From: Caldisericum exile_A
GTDB lineage: Bacteria; Caldisericota; Caldisericia; Caldisericales; Caldisericaceae
Direction of reading: 5' to 3'
DNA: 64,000 nucleotides
NCBI RefSeq assembly: GCF_047785965.1
Contig: NZ_JBLOBF010000001.1
Span: 1-64,000 of the forward strand
Positions 39,771-49,009 of the stretch are shown here, in pieces (position 1 is the first letter of the stretch; every line of letters begins with the position of its first letter). Below the pieces are notes generated by a model. That model saw nothing but the letters and a program-made list of their open reading frames with translations. It searched no databases and had not been told where the DNA came from. The translations under genes and the position numbers were made by a program.

Positions 39771-39959
39771 TTATTTTTCCTTTGTCTCTACCTTAACTAC
39801 CTCTTTTCCTTCGTAATATCCGCAGTAAGGACATACTTTGTGAGGTGGAATAAGGTTGTGGCAATGAGGACACTCAACAAGGTTTAAGGAATCGAGTTTC
39901 TCTTTAATCTTTCTCATTCTGCTTCTTGAGTGCGTTGTTTTCTTTTTAGGTTGCGCCAT
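39771..39959 (-). CDS. rpmF: 50S ribosomal protein L32
   Basis: A 62-aa ribosomal protein. The N-terminus AQPKKKTTHSRSRMRK is diagnostic. Two Cys pairs, CPHC and CPYC, form the zinc ribbon of the C+ type. It lies between leuS (9 bases) and rnc, at the head of the SRP genes. Confidence 0.95.
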   Translation of the reverse strand: MAQPKKKTTHSRSRMRKIKEKLDSLNLVECPHCHNLIPPHKVCPYCGYYEGKEVVKVETKEK

Positions 39960-39968
39960 TTTATCCTC

Positions 39969-42428
39969 CTAAGCAACAATATTTATTAATTTATCCTTTA
40001 CAAAAATGTATTTTGCTTTATCAAAATCAATACCTAACCTTGCTATTTTATCAGATTTTTTAACTAAATCAAGTACATCTTCAAGTTCGCTTCCTGCTTC
40101 TACCTCTATCTTATCTCTCAGTTTTCCGTTTACCTGAACTATAATTGTTACATATTCTTCTTTATAAATTCCCTTTGGTTTTGGCCATTCTTTTGTATGA
40201 ATGCTTCCAGTTTCTCCTAATCTATGATAGAGTTCCTCTGATACAAATGGTGTTGCAGGTGCAATCATGGTTAGGAAAGTGAGAACTGATTCTCTAAATG
40301 CCTTAGTTTCCATTACTTCCGGGTCTTCTTGCATAATTTTTGAAAGGAAATTGAGCCACTCCATAAAACTACTTATCATCGTGTTAAACTTAAATTTCTC
40401 TACTTGCTCTGTAATTTTAACGATCATCTTATCAGTCATTAGCTCTATTTCTTTTTCTATAGGTTTTTCTTTCCCTATGGATTTATTTTCTAACTGAATA
40501 AATAGATTCCACATTCTTTTTATAAATCTATTAACGCCATTTATACCCTCGGTACTCCAGGGAGCATCTGTATCAAGAGGTCCAATGAAGAGTATATATG
40601 CTCTTAGAGTGTCTGCTCCATACTCTTTTATCACATCATCTGGATTTACTACATTTCCTCTTGATTTACTCATCTTTTGATGATCTGCTCCGAGAATCAT
40701 TCCTTGATTGAGCAATTTTTTAAATGGTTCGTCAAAATCTATAAGGCCTGCATCATACATTACTTTAGTGTAGAAGCGTGAGTATAAGAGGTGCATAACT
40801 GCATGTTCTGCTCCGCCAATATAAAGATCAACAGGTAGCCAATATTTTATCTTTTCTTTATCAAATGGTGCTTTGTCGTTATGTGGATCTGCATATCTTA
40901 AAAAATACCACGAAGAGCAAGCAAACCCATCTTGCGTATCAGTCTCCCTTTTGGAAGGTTTGCCGCATAAAGGACATGTGGTATTTACAAAATCAGGGTT
41001 ATTTGCAAGAGGAGATTCACCTGTATCGCGTGGTGTAAAATCAACTTCATCTGGAAGGAGAACTGGCAATTCCTCTTCGGGTACAGGAACTGCTCCATGC
41101 TCGGGACAATGAATGATTGGAATTGGTGCTCCCCAATATCTTTGCCTTGATATAAGCCAATCCCTTATTTTATATCTTACAACACCTTTTCCGAATCCGC
41201 TTTCTTCTGCATATTTTGTAAGTTGCTTTCTTGCTTCATCTGACTTTAAGCCTGAAAAACCGTTTGAATTTATTAAGATTCCATCTTCTGTGAATGCTTC
41301 TTCAAGGGTTTCAACAGGATTGCCGTCTTTTGAGATTACAACTTTTATTGGAAGATTATGCTTTTTTGCAAACTGGAAATCTCTTTCGTCGTGTGCGGGA
41401 ACACCCATTACAGCACCTGTCCCGTATGAATAAACCACATAGTCGCCAACATAAATTGGAACAAGTTCATTTGTAAAAGGATTTCGTGCAAAACAACCTG
41501 TAAAAACTCCGGTTTTCTCTTTTTCTGTCGAAAGTCTCTCTGTTTCGAATTTTCTAAGAGCCTCTTCGATATATTTTTTAACTTCCTCTACTTTGTCTTC
41601 TCTTGTTAATTTCATTACAAGTGGATGTTCTGGTGCAATTGCGAGAAATGTTACACCAAAAATCGTATCAATTCTTGTTGTAAATACAGGAAGGTCATAT
41701 TCTGTTCCGTCAGGACCAATTCCTTTAAATATAATCTCTGCTCCTTCTGAACGACCGATCCAGTTCTTTTGCATTGATTTAATGCGTTCAGGCCAATCAA
41801 TTCTATCGAGACCTTCAAGAAGTTTGTCTGCGTATTGTGTAATTCTAAAGAACCACTCTTTGAGTTCCTTTTTTACAACCGGTGTTCCACAACGCCAACA
41901 CTTCCCATCTATGATTTGTTCATTTGCAAGAACCGTTTTACAATGAGGACACCACCATTGGAAGCTTCTATCCTGATATGCAAGTCCACGCTTAAAGAGT
42001 AACTCAAAAAACCATTCCGTCCACTTGTAATATTCGGGATCTGATGTTGCAAATTCTCTATCCCAGTCATATGAAAGACCAAGCATTTTTAATTGCCTTC
42101 TAAAATTTTCGATATTTTTGTAAGTTGATTCTTTTGGATGCACACCATGTTCTATTGCGTAATTTTCTGCTGGAAGCCCAAATGCATCATATCCAATAGG
42201 GTGTAAAACGTTGAAGCCCTGCATTCGTTTATATCTTGCATAGGTATCTGCAGGTATGTAATTTCTGCAATGTCCTACATGTAAACCTGATCCTGAAGGG
42301 TATGGAAACATTACCAATATGTAAAACTTCGGCTTCTTTGAGAAGTCTTCTGCTTTGAATAGTTTATTTTCTTCCCAATACTTGTACCATTTTTCTTCAA
42401 ATTCTTTTGGGTTATATTCTTTTTCCAT
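39969..42428 (-). CDS. leuS: Leucyl-tRNA synthetase
   Basis: Class I synthetase charging tRNA-Leu, 819 aa. The HIGH motif is HVGH at 50-53 in PYPSGSGLHVGHCRNY. The KMSKS motif is in QKMSKSRGN. A zinc-like Cys set (WWCPHCKTVL... CWRCGTP) and the CP1 editing domain (TTRIDTIFGVTFLAIAPEH) are present. The C-terminal domain ends in ARLGIDFDKAKYIFVKDKLINIVA. A 6-bp hairpin just before the start (42430-42447) carries part of the GAGGTG Shine-Dalgarno sequence in its 3' stem. Confidence 0.96.
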   Translation of the reverse strand: MEKEYNPKEFEEKWYKYWEENKLFKAEDFSKKPKFYILVMFPYPSGSGLHVGHCRNYIPADTYARYKRMQGFNVLHPIGYDAFGLPAENYAIEHGVHPKESTYKNIENFRRQLKMLGLSYDWDREFATSDPEYYKWTEWFFELLFKRGLAYQDRSFQWWCPHCKTVLANEQIIDGKCWRCGTPVVKKELKEWFFRITQYADKLLEGLDRIDWPERIKSMQKNWIGRSEGAEIIFKGIGPDGTEYDLPVFTTRIDTIFGVTFLAIAPEHPLVMKLTREDKVEEVKKYIEEALRKFETERLSTEKEKTGVFTGCFARNPFTNELVPIYVGDYVVYSYGTGAVMGVPAHDERDFQFAKKHNLPIKVVISKDGNPVETLEEAFTEDGILINSNGFSGLKSDEARKQLTKYAEESGFGKGVVRYKIRDWLISRQRYWGAPIPIIHCPEHGAVPVPEEELPVLLPDEVDFTPRDTGESPLANNPDFVNTTCPLCGKPSKRETDTQDGFACSSWYFLRYADPHNDKAPFDKEKIKYWLPVDLYIGGAEHAVMHLLYSRFYTKVMYDAGLIDFDEPFKKLLNQGMILGADHQKMSKSRGNVVNPDDVIKEYGADTLRAYILFIGPLDTDAPWSTEGINGVNRFIKRMWNLFIQLENKSIGKEKPIEKEIELMTDKMIVKITEQVEKFKFNTMISSFMEWLNFLSKIMQEDPEVMETKAFRESVLTFLTMIAPATPFVSEELYHRLGETGSIHTKEWPKPKGIYKEEYVTIIVQVNGKLRDKIEVEAGSELEDVLDLVKKSDKIARLGIDFDKAKYIFVKDKLINIVA

Positions 42429-42429
42429 C

Positions 42430-42447
42430 TAACACCTCGTAGTGTTA
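42430..42447 (-). promoter_or_regulatory. Hairpin holding the leuS ribosome-binding site
   Basis: On the minus strand TAACAC pairs with GTGTTA around a TACGAG loop. The leuS Shine-Dalgarno GAGGTG is half in the loop and half in the stem. It may modulate initiation, for example with temperature, but this is inference. Confidence 0.35.
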
Positions 42448-42454
42448 AAAAAAT

Positions 42455-42530
42455 TGGTGGAGCTAAGGGGAGTCGAACCCCTGACCTCCTCCACGCCAAG
42501 GAGGCGCTCTACCAACTGAGCTATAGCCCC
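42455..42530 (-). tRNA. tRNA-Ala (anticodon GGC)
   Basis: A 76-base cloverleaf including an encoded CCA end. Acceptor GGGGCTA pairs with TAGCTCC (one G-U pair); the D arm is GCTC...GAGC; the anticodon stem is CCTCC/GGAGG with loop TTGGCGT; the T arm is AGGGG TTCGACT CCCCT. Anticodon GGC reads Ala codons GCC/GCT. Seven T follow the CCA end. It lies directly upstream of leuS. Confidence 0.96.
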
Positions 42531-42540
42531 ACTATACACA

Positions 42541-42568
42541 ATGATACAGATTTTTAAATTATTGTCAA
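42541..42568 (-). promoter_or_regulatory. Promoter of the tRNA-Ala gene
   Basis: On the minus strand TTGACA (42563-42568), a 16-bp spacer and TATCAT (42541-42546), with the start expected a few bases before the tRNA. Canonical sigma-70-like form. Confidence 0.8.
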
Positions 42569-42597
42569 GGGTTTATGTAGAATTTTTTGGTTTTTAT

Positions 42598-44418
42598 TTA
42601 TTCGACTGTTACCGACTTTGCTAAGTTTCTTGGCTTATCTATATCAAGGCCTCTTGCATCTGCCATGTAATATGCAAAAAGTTGTAATGGAATAACAGTA
42701 ATAATTGGCGTTAGGTCATCTAAAACATTCGGAACATAAAAGACAGAATCTGCAACATCTTTTATTCTTTCGTTGTTTCTTTTTGCAACTGCAAGCACCT
42801 TTCCACCTCTTGCTTTGACCTCTTTAATATTACTTATGGTTTTATCTAACAAGGGAGAATAAGTGTTAACTGCAATGGTAAGCGAGTTTGGAGTGATAAG
42901 CGCAAGGGGTCCATGCTTCAGTTCTCCTGCTGGATATCCTTCTGCATGTACATAGGCGATTTCTTTAAGTTTAAGTGCTCCCTCCAAAGACAACGCAAAG
43001 TCAAGGTTTCTTCCTATAAAGAAGGTCTCCTCGATGTTTTTTGTCGTTGAAACAAAGGTTGCAATTTCCTCTTTGTTATCTAAAATTTCTCTCGCAAAAC
43101 CTTCTAATTTTTGGAATTCTTCAACAAACAATTTCTCGTTGTATTCATCAAGTTTTCCAATAAGTTTTGCTAAGTATAAAATTGTTAGAGTAATAACTTC
43201 CACCTGTGCAACATAGGCTTTTGTTGAAGCCACAGCAATTTCAGGTCCTGCCTGGATGTAAACAACTTTGTCAACTTCTCTTGCAACGGAGCTTCCTACA
43301 ACATTGACTATTCCTATTGTTTTTGCCTTCTTTTCTTTTGCAAGTCTTAATCCCGCAAGAGTATCAGCGGTTTCTCCCGATTGACTTACGACAAACACGA
43401 GAGTTCTTTCATCGATAACTGGATTTCTGTATCGGAATTCAGATGCAACCTCTGCTTGCGAGGGAATTCCAAGATATTTTTCAACAAGATACTTTCCAAC
43501 AAGTCCTGCATGATATGCAGTACCACATGCAACAAAATAAACTTGATTAACATTCTTTAAGTAATCCTTATCAAAATCTAACTCTGAAACCTCAATCTTT
43601 CCATTTTTAACACGTCCTCTCATTGCTTCAACTATCACATCAGGTTCTTCGAAAATCTCCTTAAGCATAAAGTGTTTAAAACCACCTTTTTGAGCATCAC
43701 TTATGTCCCAGTCAATTTTATGAACTGTTCTTTCAATGATGTTGAGATTCTTATCATAAATAATAGTTTTGTCTTTAAAGACATCTACTATATCTCCATT
43801 TTCAAATATAACTATATCTTTTGTGTATGGAAGGACTGCGGGAATATCTGATGCGATGAAATTTTCCCCTTTTCCAAGACCTCCAACAAGAGGACTATCC
43901 TTCCTTACCGCAACAAAGTGATCTTTTTCTTCTTTACTTAGGATTGCAAGTGCATAAGAGCCTTCCAACATAGATATAGCTTTTTGAACTGCTTTTAGGA
44001 GATCTCCTTCATAAAACTCTTCAATAAGATATGCTATTACTTCTGTGTCAGTTTCAGTTCTGAAAGTTTTTCCTTCTTTTATAAGCATTTTTTTTAATTC
44101 AAGATAATTTTCAATTATTCCATTGTGAATTACAACTATATTTTTGCTTTCGCTAAAGTGAGGGTGGGCGTTTACATCATTTGGTATACCGTGGGTCGCC
44201 CATCTTGTGTGTGCAATGCCAAGATGTCCTTTAAGTTCTGTTCCTTTAAGTCTTTCCTCAAGGTCTTTAATGCGTCCTGCCGTTTTAACAACATGAAGAT
44301 CATCTCCCAGAATGGCAACTCCTGCTGAGTCATATCCTCTGTATTCAAGTCTTTTAAGTCCATCAATGAGAATTGGTAATGCATCTTTATCTCCAATATA
44401 ACCAACTATTCCGCACAT
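42598..44418 (-). CDS. glmS: Glutamine-fructose-6-phosphate aminotransferase (isomerizing)
   Basis: Makes glucosamine 6-phosphate from fructose 6-phosphate and glutamine, 606 aa. The nucleophilic Cys2 opens the glutaminase domain (MCGIVGYIGD). Two SIS domains follow (about 280-420 and 450-590) with SQSGETADTLAGL and the C-terminal DKPRNLAKSVTVE. First step towards UDP-GlcNAc; glmM lies one base upstream. No glmS ribozyme is recognisable before it, since the upstream gene abuts directly. Confidence 0.96.
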   Translation of the reverse strand: MCGIVGYIGDKDALPILIDGLKRLEYRGYDSAGVAILGDDLHVVKTAGRIKDLEERLKGTELKGHLGIAHTRWATHGIPNDVNAHPHFSESKNIVVIHNGIIENYLELKKMLIKEGKTFRTETDTEVIAYLIEEFYEGDLLKAVQKAISMLEGSYALAILSKEEKDHFVAVRKDSPLVGGLGKGENFIASDIPAVLPYTKDIVIFENGDIVDVFKDKTIIYDKNLNIIERTVHKIDWDISDAQKGGFKHFMLKEIFEEPDVIVEAMRGRVKNGKIEVSELDFDKDYLKNVNQVYFVACGTAYHAGLVGKYLVEKYLGIPSQAEVASEFRYRNPVIDERTLVFVVSQSGETADTLAGLRLAKEKKAKTIGIVNVVGSSVAREVDKVVYIQAGPEIAVASTKAYVAQVEVITLTILYLAKLIGKLDEYNEKLFVEEFQKLEGFAREILDNKEEIATFVSTTKNIEETFFIGRNLDFALSLEGALKLKEIAYVHAEGYPAGELKHGPLALITPNSLTIAVNTYSPLLDKTISNIKEVKARGGKVLAVAKRNNERIKDVADSVFYVPNVLDDLTPIITVIPLQLFAYYMADARGLDIDKPRNLAKSVTVE

Positions 44419-44419
44419 T

Positions 44420-45727
44420 TCAAACCTCCAAATATTCTTTTATTCTATTTGCTATATCTCTAATTTTTATCTCGTTATCACCTTCAACCATTATACGTAT
44501 TACAGGCTCGGTTCCTGAAGATCTTATTATAATTCTTCCAGTCTTTAACTCCTTTTCCATTTCTCTTACGAATTGTTTGAATTTTTCATCGTTTATGACA
44601 TCTTTGTCTTTTACTTTTGCATTAACTAATATTTGAGGGTACCTTTCAAGCCCTTCAACTAATTTTGATAGAGGTTTTTGTTCCTCTACCATAACTTCTA
44701 GCACACTTAGTGCTGTAATTAAGCCATCTCCTGTAACACTCTCAAGCAAGTTTATAATATGCCCTGATTGTTCTCCTCCAAGAATTGCTCCTGATTTTAG
44801 CATCTCTTGTAGTACATATCTGTCGCCAACGGGAGCTCTCTTGAAATTTATACCTTCGCTTTTCAAAATATTTTCTATAGCAAGGTTTGTCATAACAGTT
44901 CCAACAATTGTATTATTTTTAAGAAGTCCTTTCTTTTTGAAGTGTCTTCCAAGTATAACCATTATATCATCGCCATCTACAATTCTTCCTGTTTCATCAG
45001 AAAGTATTACTCTATCGCCGTCACCATCGTGTGAGATGCCAATGTGAGCTCCACTATTTACTGTATGTCTTGAAATTACCTGTGGATGGGTTGAACCACA
45101 TTCTACATTAATTCGGTGTCCATCAGGTTTATCGTTAATTGGGAAAATTTGTGCGGTGAGTTTTTTTAGAGTTTGAGGAGTTGTGTAGTATGTAGATCCA
45201 TTTGCTAAATCAAGCGCAATCTTCAAATTTGAAAGATTTAAAGGAAATCTACCTGCTATATAGTCAACATAAAAATCTCTTATATTTTCGTCGTAAAAAA
45301 CTCTGCCAATGTTTACAGGGCTTCTTTCGATGTTACTTTCCATAAGTTCTTCAATATACTCTTCATTCTCATCGCTCAGTTTAAACCCATTTTTGTCAAA
45401 TATCTTGATTCCGTTAAATTCAATGGGATTGTGTGATGCCGAAACGACACACCCTGCTGAGAAATTTTTCATAATTCGTAAAAGCAAAGATACCGCAGGT
45501 GTTGGCATAATAAAGCCGATTGTTACATCTGTTGAAGCACTTATAATACCTGTTGCAAGAGCAAGCCTTAACATTTCTGATGACAGCCTTGTATCTTCAC
45601 CAATAAGAATTGGTCCATTTCCGTAAAAGAGTTTCCCTATTGCAACACCTATTCTTAAAGAAATTTCAGGTGTAATTTCTATATTTGCAATGCCTCTTGC
45701 TCCATCTGTTCCAAATATTTTTCTCAT
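44420..45727 (-). CDS. glmM: Phosphoglucosamine mutase
   Basis: Converts glucosamine 6-phosphate to glucosamine 1-phosphate, 435 aa. N-terminal IFGTDGARGIAN; the phosphorylated Ser in VSASHNPIEFNG; the metal loop HDGDGDRV; and the C-terminal RSSGTEP phosphate-binding loop are all seen. It is transcribed with glmS. A TAAAAT box on the minus strand (45736-45741) lies 8 bases before the ATG with no Shine-Dalgarno sequence. Confidence 0.95.
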   Translation of the reverse strand: MRKIFGTDGARGIANIEITPEISLRIGVAIGKLFYGNGPILIGEDTRLSSEMLRLALATGIISASTDVTIGFIMPTPAVSLLLRIMKNFSAGCVVSASHNPIEFNGIKIFDKNGFKLSDENEEYIEELMESNIERSPVNIGRVFYDENIRDFYVDYIAGRFPLNLSNLKIALDLANGSTYYTTPQTLKKLTAQIFPINDKPDGHRINVECGSTHPQVISRHTVNSGAHIGISHDGDGDRVILSDETGRIVDGDDIMVILGRHFKKKGLLKNNTIVGTVMTNLAIENILKSEGINFKRAPVGDRYVLQEMLKSGAILGGEQSGHIINLLESVTGDGLITALSVLEVMVEEQKPLSKLVEGLERYPQILVNAKVKDKDVINDEKFKQFVREMEKELKTGRIIIRSSGTEPVIRIMVEGDNEIKIRDIANRIKEYLEV

Positions 45728-45764
45728 ACGTAAATATTTTATGGAATTTTCTGATTTTGCAAAG

Positions 45765-46409
45765 TTAATTTAAAAATGGATTAAAAGCTCTCTCATCACC
45801 GATTTTTGTTATTTCTCCGTGTCCGGGCAAGACGATAAATTCGTCGTTTAAAATAAGCAATTTATTTTTTATTGAATCAATGAGTTCGTTAAAGGCGTTT
45901 TGATAATCTTTTGCAATTCCCACAGTTTCTTGCAATAATGTGTCTCCTGTAAAAATAAAATTATCACCGATAATCGATATACTTCCTTTCGTATGGCCGG
46001 GTGTATGTATGATTTTTAGATTTATTCCACATATTAAGTACTCAGTTTCTTCCTCGATTTCGATATCTGGTGGAGGCGAAATTATTTCGATTCCTGCTAT
46101 GTAAGATTTATTTTTATTTGGATCTAAAAGCATTTCTGAGTCGTTTTTATGGATAACTATTTTAGAATTAGCATAAAACTTTTTTAAAATACCATTACCC
46201 ACTATGTGGTCAAAATGACCATGTGTATTGAAAATATATAAATTTGGATTTCTAATTTCATGGACGAGTGCCTCTGTCTCATAGTCACTCATATTTGAGG
46301 GATCAACAACAATAGAATAACCATTTGCATTTATAAGGTAGCAGTTTGTGGAAAGAGGATTAAACACGAATTTTAAAATCTCAATTCCTTTTACTTTTAT
46401 TTTTTCCAT
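45765..46409 (-). CDS. Metallo-beta-lactamase-fold hydrolase, glyoxalase II-like
   Basis: A 214-aa MBL-fold protein of the YcbL/GloB-like group. Metal motifs are HGHFDH, HTPGHT with SISI following, FTGDTLL and LPGHGE. Typical substrates of this group are thioesters such as S-lactoylglutathione analogues; not determined here. The ATG is 6 bases after a minus-strand TATAAT, so it is likely leaderless. Divergent from the LytS-like kinase, with 33 bases between starts. Confidence 0.88.
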   Translation of the reverse strand: MEKIKVKGIEILKFVFNPLSTNCYLINANGYSIVVDPSNMSDYETEALVHEIRNPNLYIFNTHGHFDHIVGNGILKKFYANSKIVIHKNDSEMLLDPNKNKSYIAGIEIISPPPDIEIEEETEYLICGINLKIIHTPGHTKGSISIIGDNFIFTGDTLLQETVGIAKDYQNAFNELIDSIKNKLLILNDEFIVLPGHGEITKIGDERAFNPFLN

Positions 46410-46415
46410 TATAAC

Positions 46416-46436
46416 ATTATAGTATTTTTGTATAAT
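46416..46436. promoter_or_regulatory. Divergent leaderless -10 boxes
   Basis: Minus-strand TATAAT (46416-46421) is 6 bases before the MBL hydrolase ATG; plus-strand TATAAT (46431-46436) is 6 bases before the histidine kinase ATG. Neither gene has a Shine-Dalgarno sequence. Confidence 0.65.
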
Positions 46437-46442
46437 TTATTG

Positions 46443-48203
46443 ATGATTAATTTGTATTTGAGTAAATTTTCTTTGTATGTATGGTTATTTCAGTCACTTA
46501 CAGTTATAATAACTGTTGCATTTATTCTTACCCAAACTCCAATTGCAAGAGCTCTATTCAATCTCGAATCCTCTGTAAAAAAACAAATATACCTTGGTTT
46601 GTTCTTTGGTTTTATTTCAATGTTGGGAACGCTTCTTGGCGTCCAAACTAACGATGCGATTGCAAATATTAGAGATGTAGGTGCAATCACCGGTGGGCTT
46701 TTTGGAGGTCCTATTGTTGGTCTTATTGCAGGAATTATGGGGGGTATGCATAGGGCTTATCTTGGTGGCTTTACGGCAAATTCTTGTGCACTTGCGACGA
46801 TATTAAATGGTATTTTTGCAGGATTACTTTATACAAGAAAAAAAGGAAAATATTTTTCCCCTCTCTTAGGATTTACATTCGCTATCTTAGCAGAAAGTTT
46901 TCATATGTTGCTTGTGCTTCTCATATCTCCTCCCTTTAACAAGGCGCTTACTCTCATTAAAACTGTTTCAGGACCAATGATTTCAGCAAATGCAGTGGGT
47001 GTTGGGTTGTTTTTGCTTGTAATAAAAGTGTCCTTTATGGAAAAAGAAATCGTTTCGGCAATAACTGCGGAAAAGGTTCTTAAGATTACCGAAAAAACTT
47101 TGCCAATCCTAAGTAAAGGGCTTACACCTGAAACTGCTGATGAAACAGTTAAAGTTATACTTGAAAATACTAACCTTGATGCAGTTGGAATAACTGATAC
47201 AGAAAAAATTCTTGCTTTCCGTGGAATTGGTTCTTATCACCACAAGCCGCTTTCTCCTATTTTAACAATATCAACAAAGAAAGCATTGAGTAGCGGAAAG
47301 ATAATTCTTATGAAGAATGAATTTGACATAGGTTGTTCCGTAAAAGATTGTCCCCTTATGTCAGGCATCGTTGTTCCCTTAAAAGATTCAGAGGGAAATG
47401 TATTTGGTGCCCTTAAACTTTATAGAAAAGAACGCAATACGATGACACTATTTGATGTTGAAATGGCAAAAGGATTAGCTAATATCCTTTCTTTACAGGT
47501 TGAACTAAATAAGCTTGAGACTGAAAAAAAGATGAATACCCTTTTTCAACTTAAGGCGCTCCAATCAAGAATTAACCCACATTTTCTTTTTAACAGTCTG
47601 AATACTATAAGTTATATTACAAGAACCGACCCTGAAAAAGGTGGGGAATTGGTTAAAAAGCTCTCATTTATATTGAGGAAGACAATTGAAGCCGAAGAGA
47701 CACTTTCCACATTGGACGAAGAAATTAGTCTTGTGAAGGCATATCTTGAGATCGAAAAAGAAAGGTTCAAAGAGCGCCTAAATTATGAATTTAATATTGA
47801 TTCAAGCCTTTACGATATAAAGATTCCAGCATTGATTTTGCAGCCAATTGTTGAAAATGCCGTAAAGCATGGGTTTTCTTTAACTAAAAGGAATATTACT
47901 ATAAAAATCATAGCTTACAGAAGGGGGAATTATGTTTATCTTGTTGTAGAAGACAATGGGAAAGGTATAAGCGAAGAAACTCTTAAAACTATATTTAATA
48001 GTTCTGAAAATAAAAAATCTTTTGGACTTAAAAATGTGAGAGATAGGGTTTTAAATCTTTTCGGTAGTAATGCAATGTTTAAGATTAAAAGTAGAATTAA
48101 TGAAGGAACTAAAGTTATAATTGGGATACCAAAAGGAGGCACTCCAAATTGGATATTAGAGCGATTATCGTCGATGACGAAGAACCTGCAAGGGAAGAGT
48201 TAA
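46443..48203 (+). CDS. LytS/BtsS-like sensor histidine kinase
   Basis: A 586-aa membrane sensor. The first 200 residues form a 5TMR-LYT-type membrane module with NDAIANIRDVGAITGGLFGGPIVGL and RAYLGGFTANSCALATILNG motifs. A GAF-like domain follows (about 210-350), then the LytS/YehU His-kinase domain with phospho-acceptor H380 in INPHFLFNSLNT and an ATPase domain with VENAVKHG. Start at 46443 for the TATAAT-N6 spacing. It precedes its response regulator (55-base overlap) and a CstA transporter, like the pyruvate-sensing BtsS/BtsR system of E. coli. Confidence 0.9.
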   Translation: MINLYLSKFSLYVWLFQSLTVIITVAFILTQTPIARALFNLESSVKKQIYLGLFFGFISMLGTLLGVQTNDAIANIRDVGAITGGLFGGPIVGLIAGIMGGMHRAYLGGFTANSCALATILNGIFAGLLYTRKKGKYFSPLLGFTFAILAESFHMLLVLLISPPFNKALTLIKTVSGPMISANAVGVGLFLLVIKVSFMEKEIVSAITAEKVLKITEKTLPILSKGLTPETADETVKVILENTNLDAVGITDTEKILAFRGIGSYHHKPLSPILTISTKKALSSGKIILMKNEFDIGCSVKDCPLMSGIVVPLKDSEGNVFGALKLYRKERNTMTLFDVEMAKGLANILSLQVELNKLETEKKMNTLFQLKALQSRINPHFLFNSLNTISYITRTDPEKGGELVKKLSFILRKTIEAEETLSTLDEEISLVKAYLEIEKERFKERLNYEFNIDSSLYDIKIPALILQPIVENAVKHGFSLTKRNITIKIIAYRRGNYVYLVVEDNGKGISEETLKTIFNSSENKKSFGLKNVRDRVLNLFGSNAMFKIKSRINEGTKVIIGIPKGGTPNWILERLSSMTKNLQGKS

Positions 48204-48862
48204 AAAGACTTCTTCAAAAATTTCCCGAAGTGAAAATTTTGGGTGAATTTGAAGATGCAGTTACAGCATTTAATTTTGTATCTCAAAATGCAGTAGAGGT
48301 TATTTTTCTTGATATAAATTTAGGTGGCATTTCTGGTGTAAAACTTGCAAATCAGATAAAAGAGTTTAAAGATTTTCCAATGATTATTTTTGTAACTGCC
48401 TATTCTGAATTCGCAGTAGATGCCTTTGATGTTGGTGCAATTGACTATATTCTAAAGCCAATTGATGAAGGTAGATTTTTTAAAACAATTGTAAAGATTA
48501 AAAATGTGCTTTCTCAAAAAGAAAACAAAAAAGAGAATTTTGTTGTGTGTAATTTAAAGGACGAACTTTTGCTTGTGAGGTTAGGCGATATATCGTATTT
48601 CTTTTCTGAAGGGGGCAAACTATACATTAAAAAAGGAAAAGAGGAGATGCCTGTTAAGGGACTTAATCTTCAAGGTGCAGAAAATAGGTTTTCTACTTTT
48701 GGTTTTTTTAGAATAAATAAAGAGTATCTCATTAATTTATCTAAAATCTCTAAAATTATTCCTTGGTTTAAGGGAAGGTATCTTATAGAAATGGATAATG
48801 GAGATAGACTTCCACTTTCACCGCATCGACAAAGTGAGTTTAGAGAAATCTTTAAATTTTAA
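48149..48862 (+). CDS. LytTR-family response regulator, TTG start
   Basis: A 237-aa response regulator. The receiver domain has acidic DD at 9-10, phospho-acceptor D55 in FLDINLGG, and KP at the end (LKPIDEGR). The LytTR DNA-binding domain covers about 135-237 (YFFSEGGKLYI, then RINKEYLINLSKI and LSPHRQSEF). Start is TTG at 48149 with AAGGAGG 9 bases upstream, inside the kinase gene. The likely target is the cstA promoter region immediately downstream. Confidence 0.9.
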   Translation: MDIRAIIVDDEEPAREELKRLLQKFPEVKILGEFEDAVTAFNFVSQNAVEVIFLDINLGGISGVKLANQIKEFKDFPMIIFVTAYSEFAVDAFDVGAIDYILKPIDEGRFFKTIVKIKNVLSQKENKKENFVVCNLKDELLLVRLGDISYFFSEGGKLYIKKGKEEMPVKGLNLQGAENRFSTFGFFRINKEYLINLSKISKIIPWFKGRYLIEMDNGDRLPLSPHRQSEFREIFKF

Positions 48863-48873
48863 GAAATTTAACT

Positions 48874-48911
48874 TCAATTTTTTAACTTTTATTAGTCAAT
48901 TTTTTACTTTC
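48874..48911 (+). promoter_or_regulatory. Candidate LytTR operator: direct repeats
   Basis: Two near-identical blocks, TCAATTTTTTAACTTT at 48874-48889 and TCAATTTTTTACTTTC at 48896-48911. The TTNACTT parts start at 48882 and 48903, exactly 21 bp apart, with a third match TTGACTT at 48924 that coincides with the probable -35 box. LytTR regulators bind direct repeats about two helical turns apart. The DNA is very A/T-rich, so chance is possible. Confidence 0.45.
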
Positions 48912-48923
48912 ACTTGATTTTTG

Positions 48924-48950
48924 TTGACTTGTTAAATTTCGTGTTAAAAT
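48924..48950 (+). promoter_or_regulatory. Probable cstA promoter
   Basis: TTGACT (48924-48929), a 15-bp spacer and TAAAAT (48945-48950). The leader of about 50 bases contains a TTGAGG/CCTCAA stem and ends in AAAGGAGGTGA before the ATG. Confidence 0.5.
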
Positions 48951-49009
48951 ATATTGAGGGTTTGTATGAGAGCCTCAAGAAACTTTAAAAAATTTAAAGG
49001 AGGTGAGTT

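Noticed and set aside
42598..44418. A glmS ribozyme upstream of glmS
   Set aside because: The glmS start is one base from the glmM stop, so there is no leader that could hold the ribozyme core.
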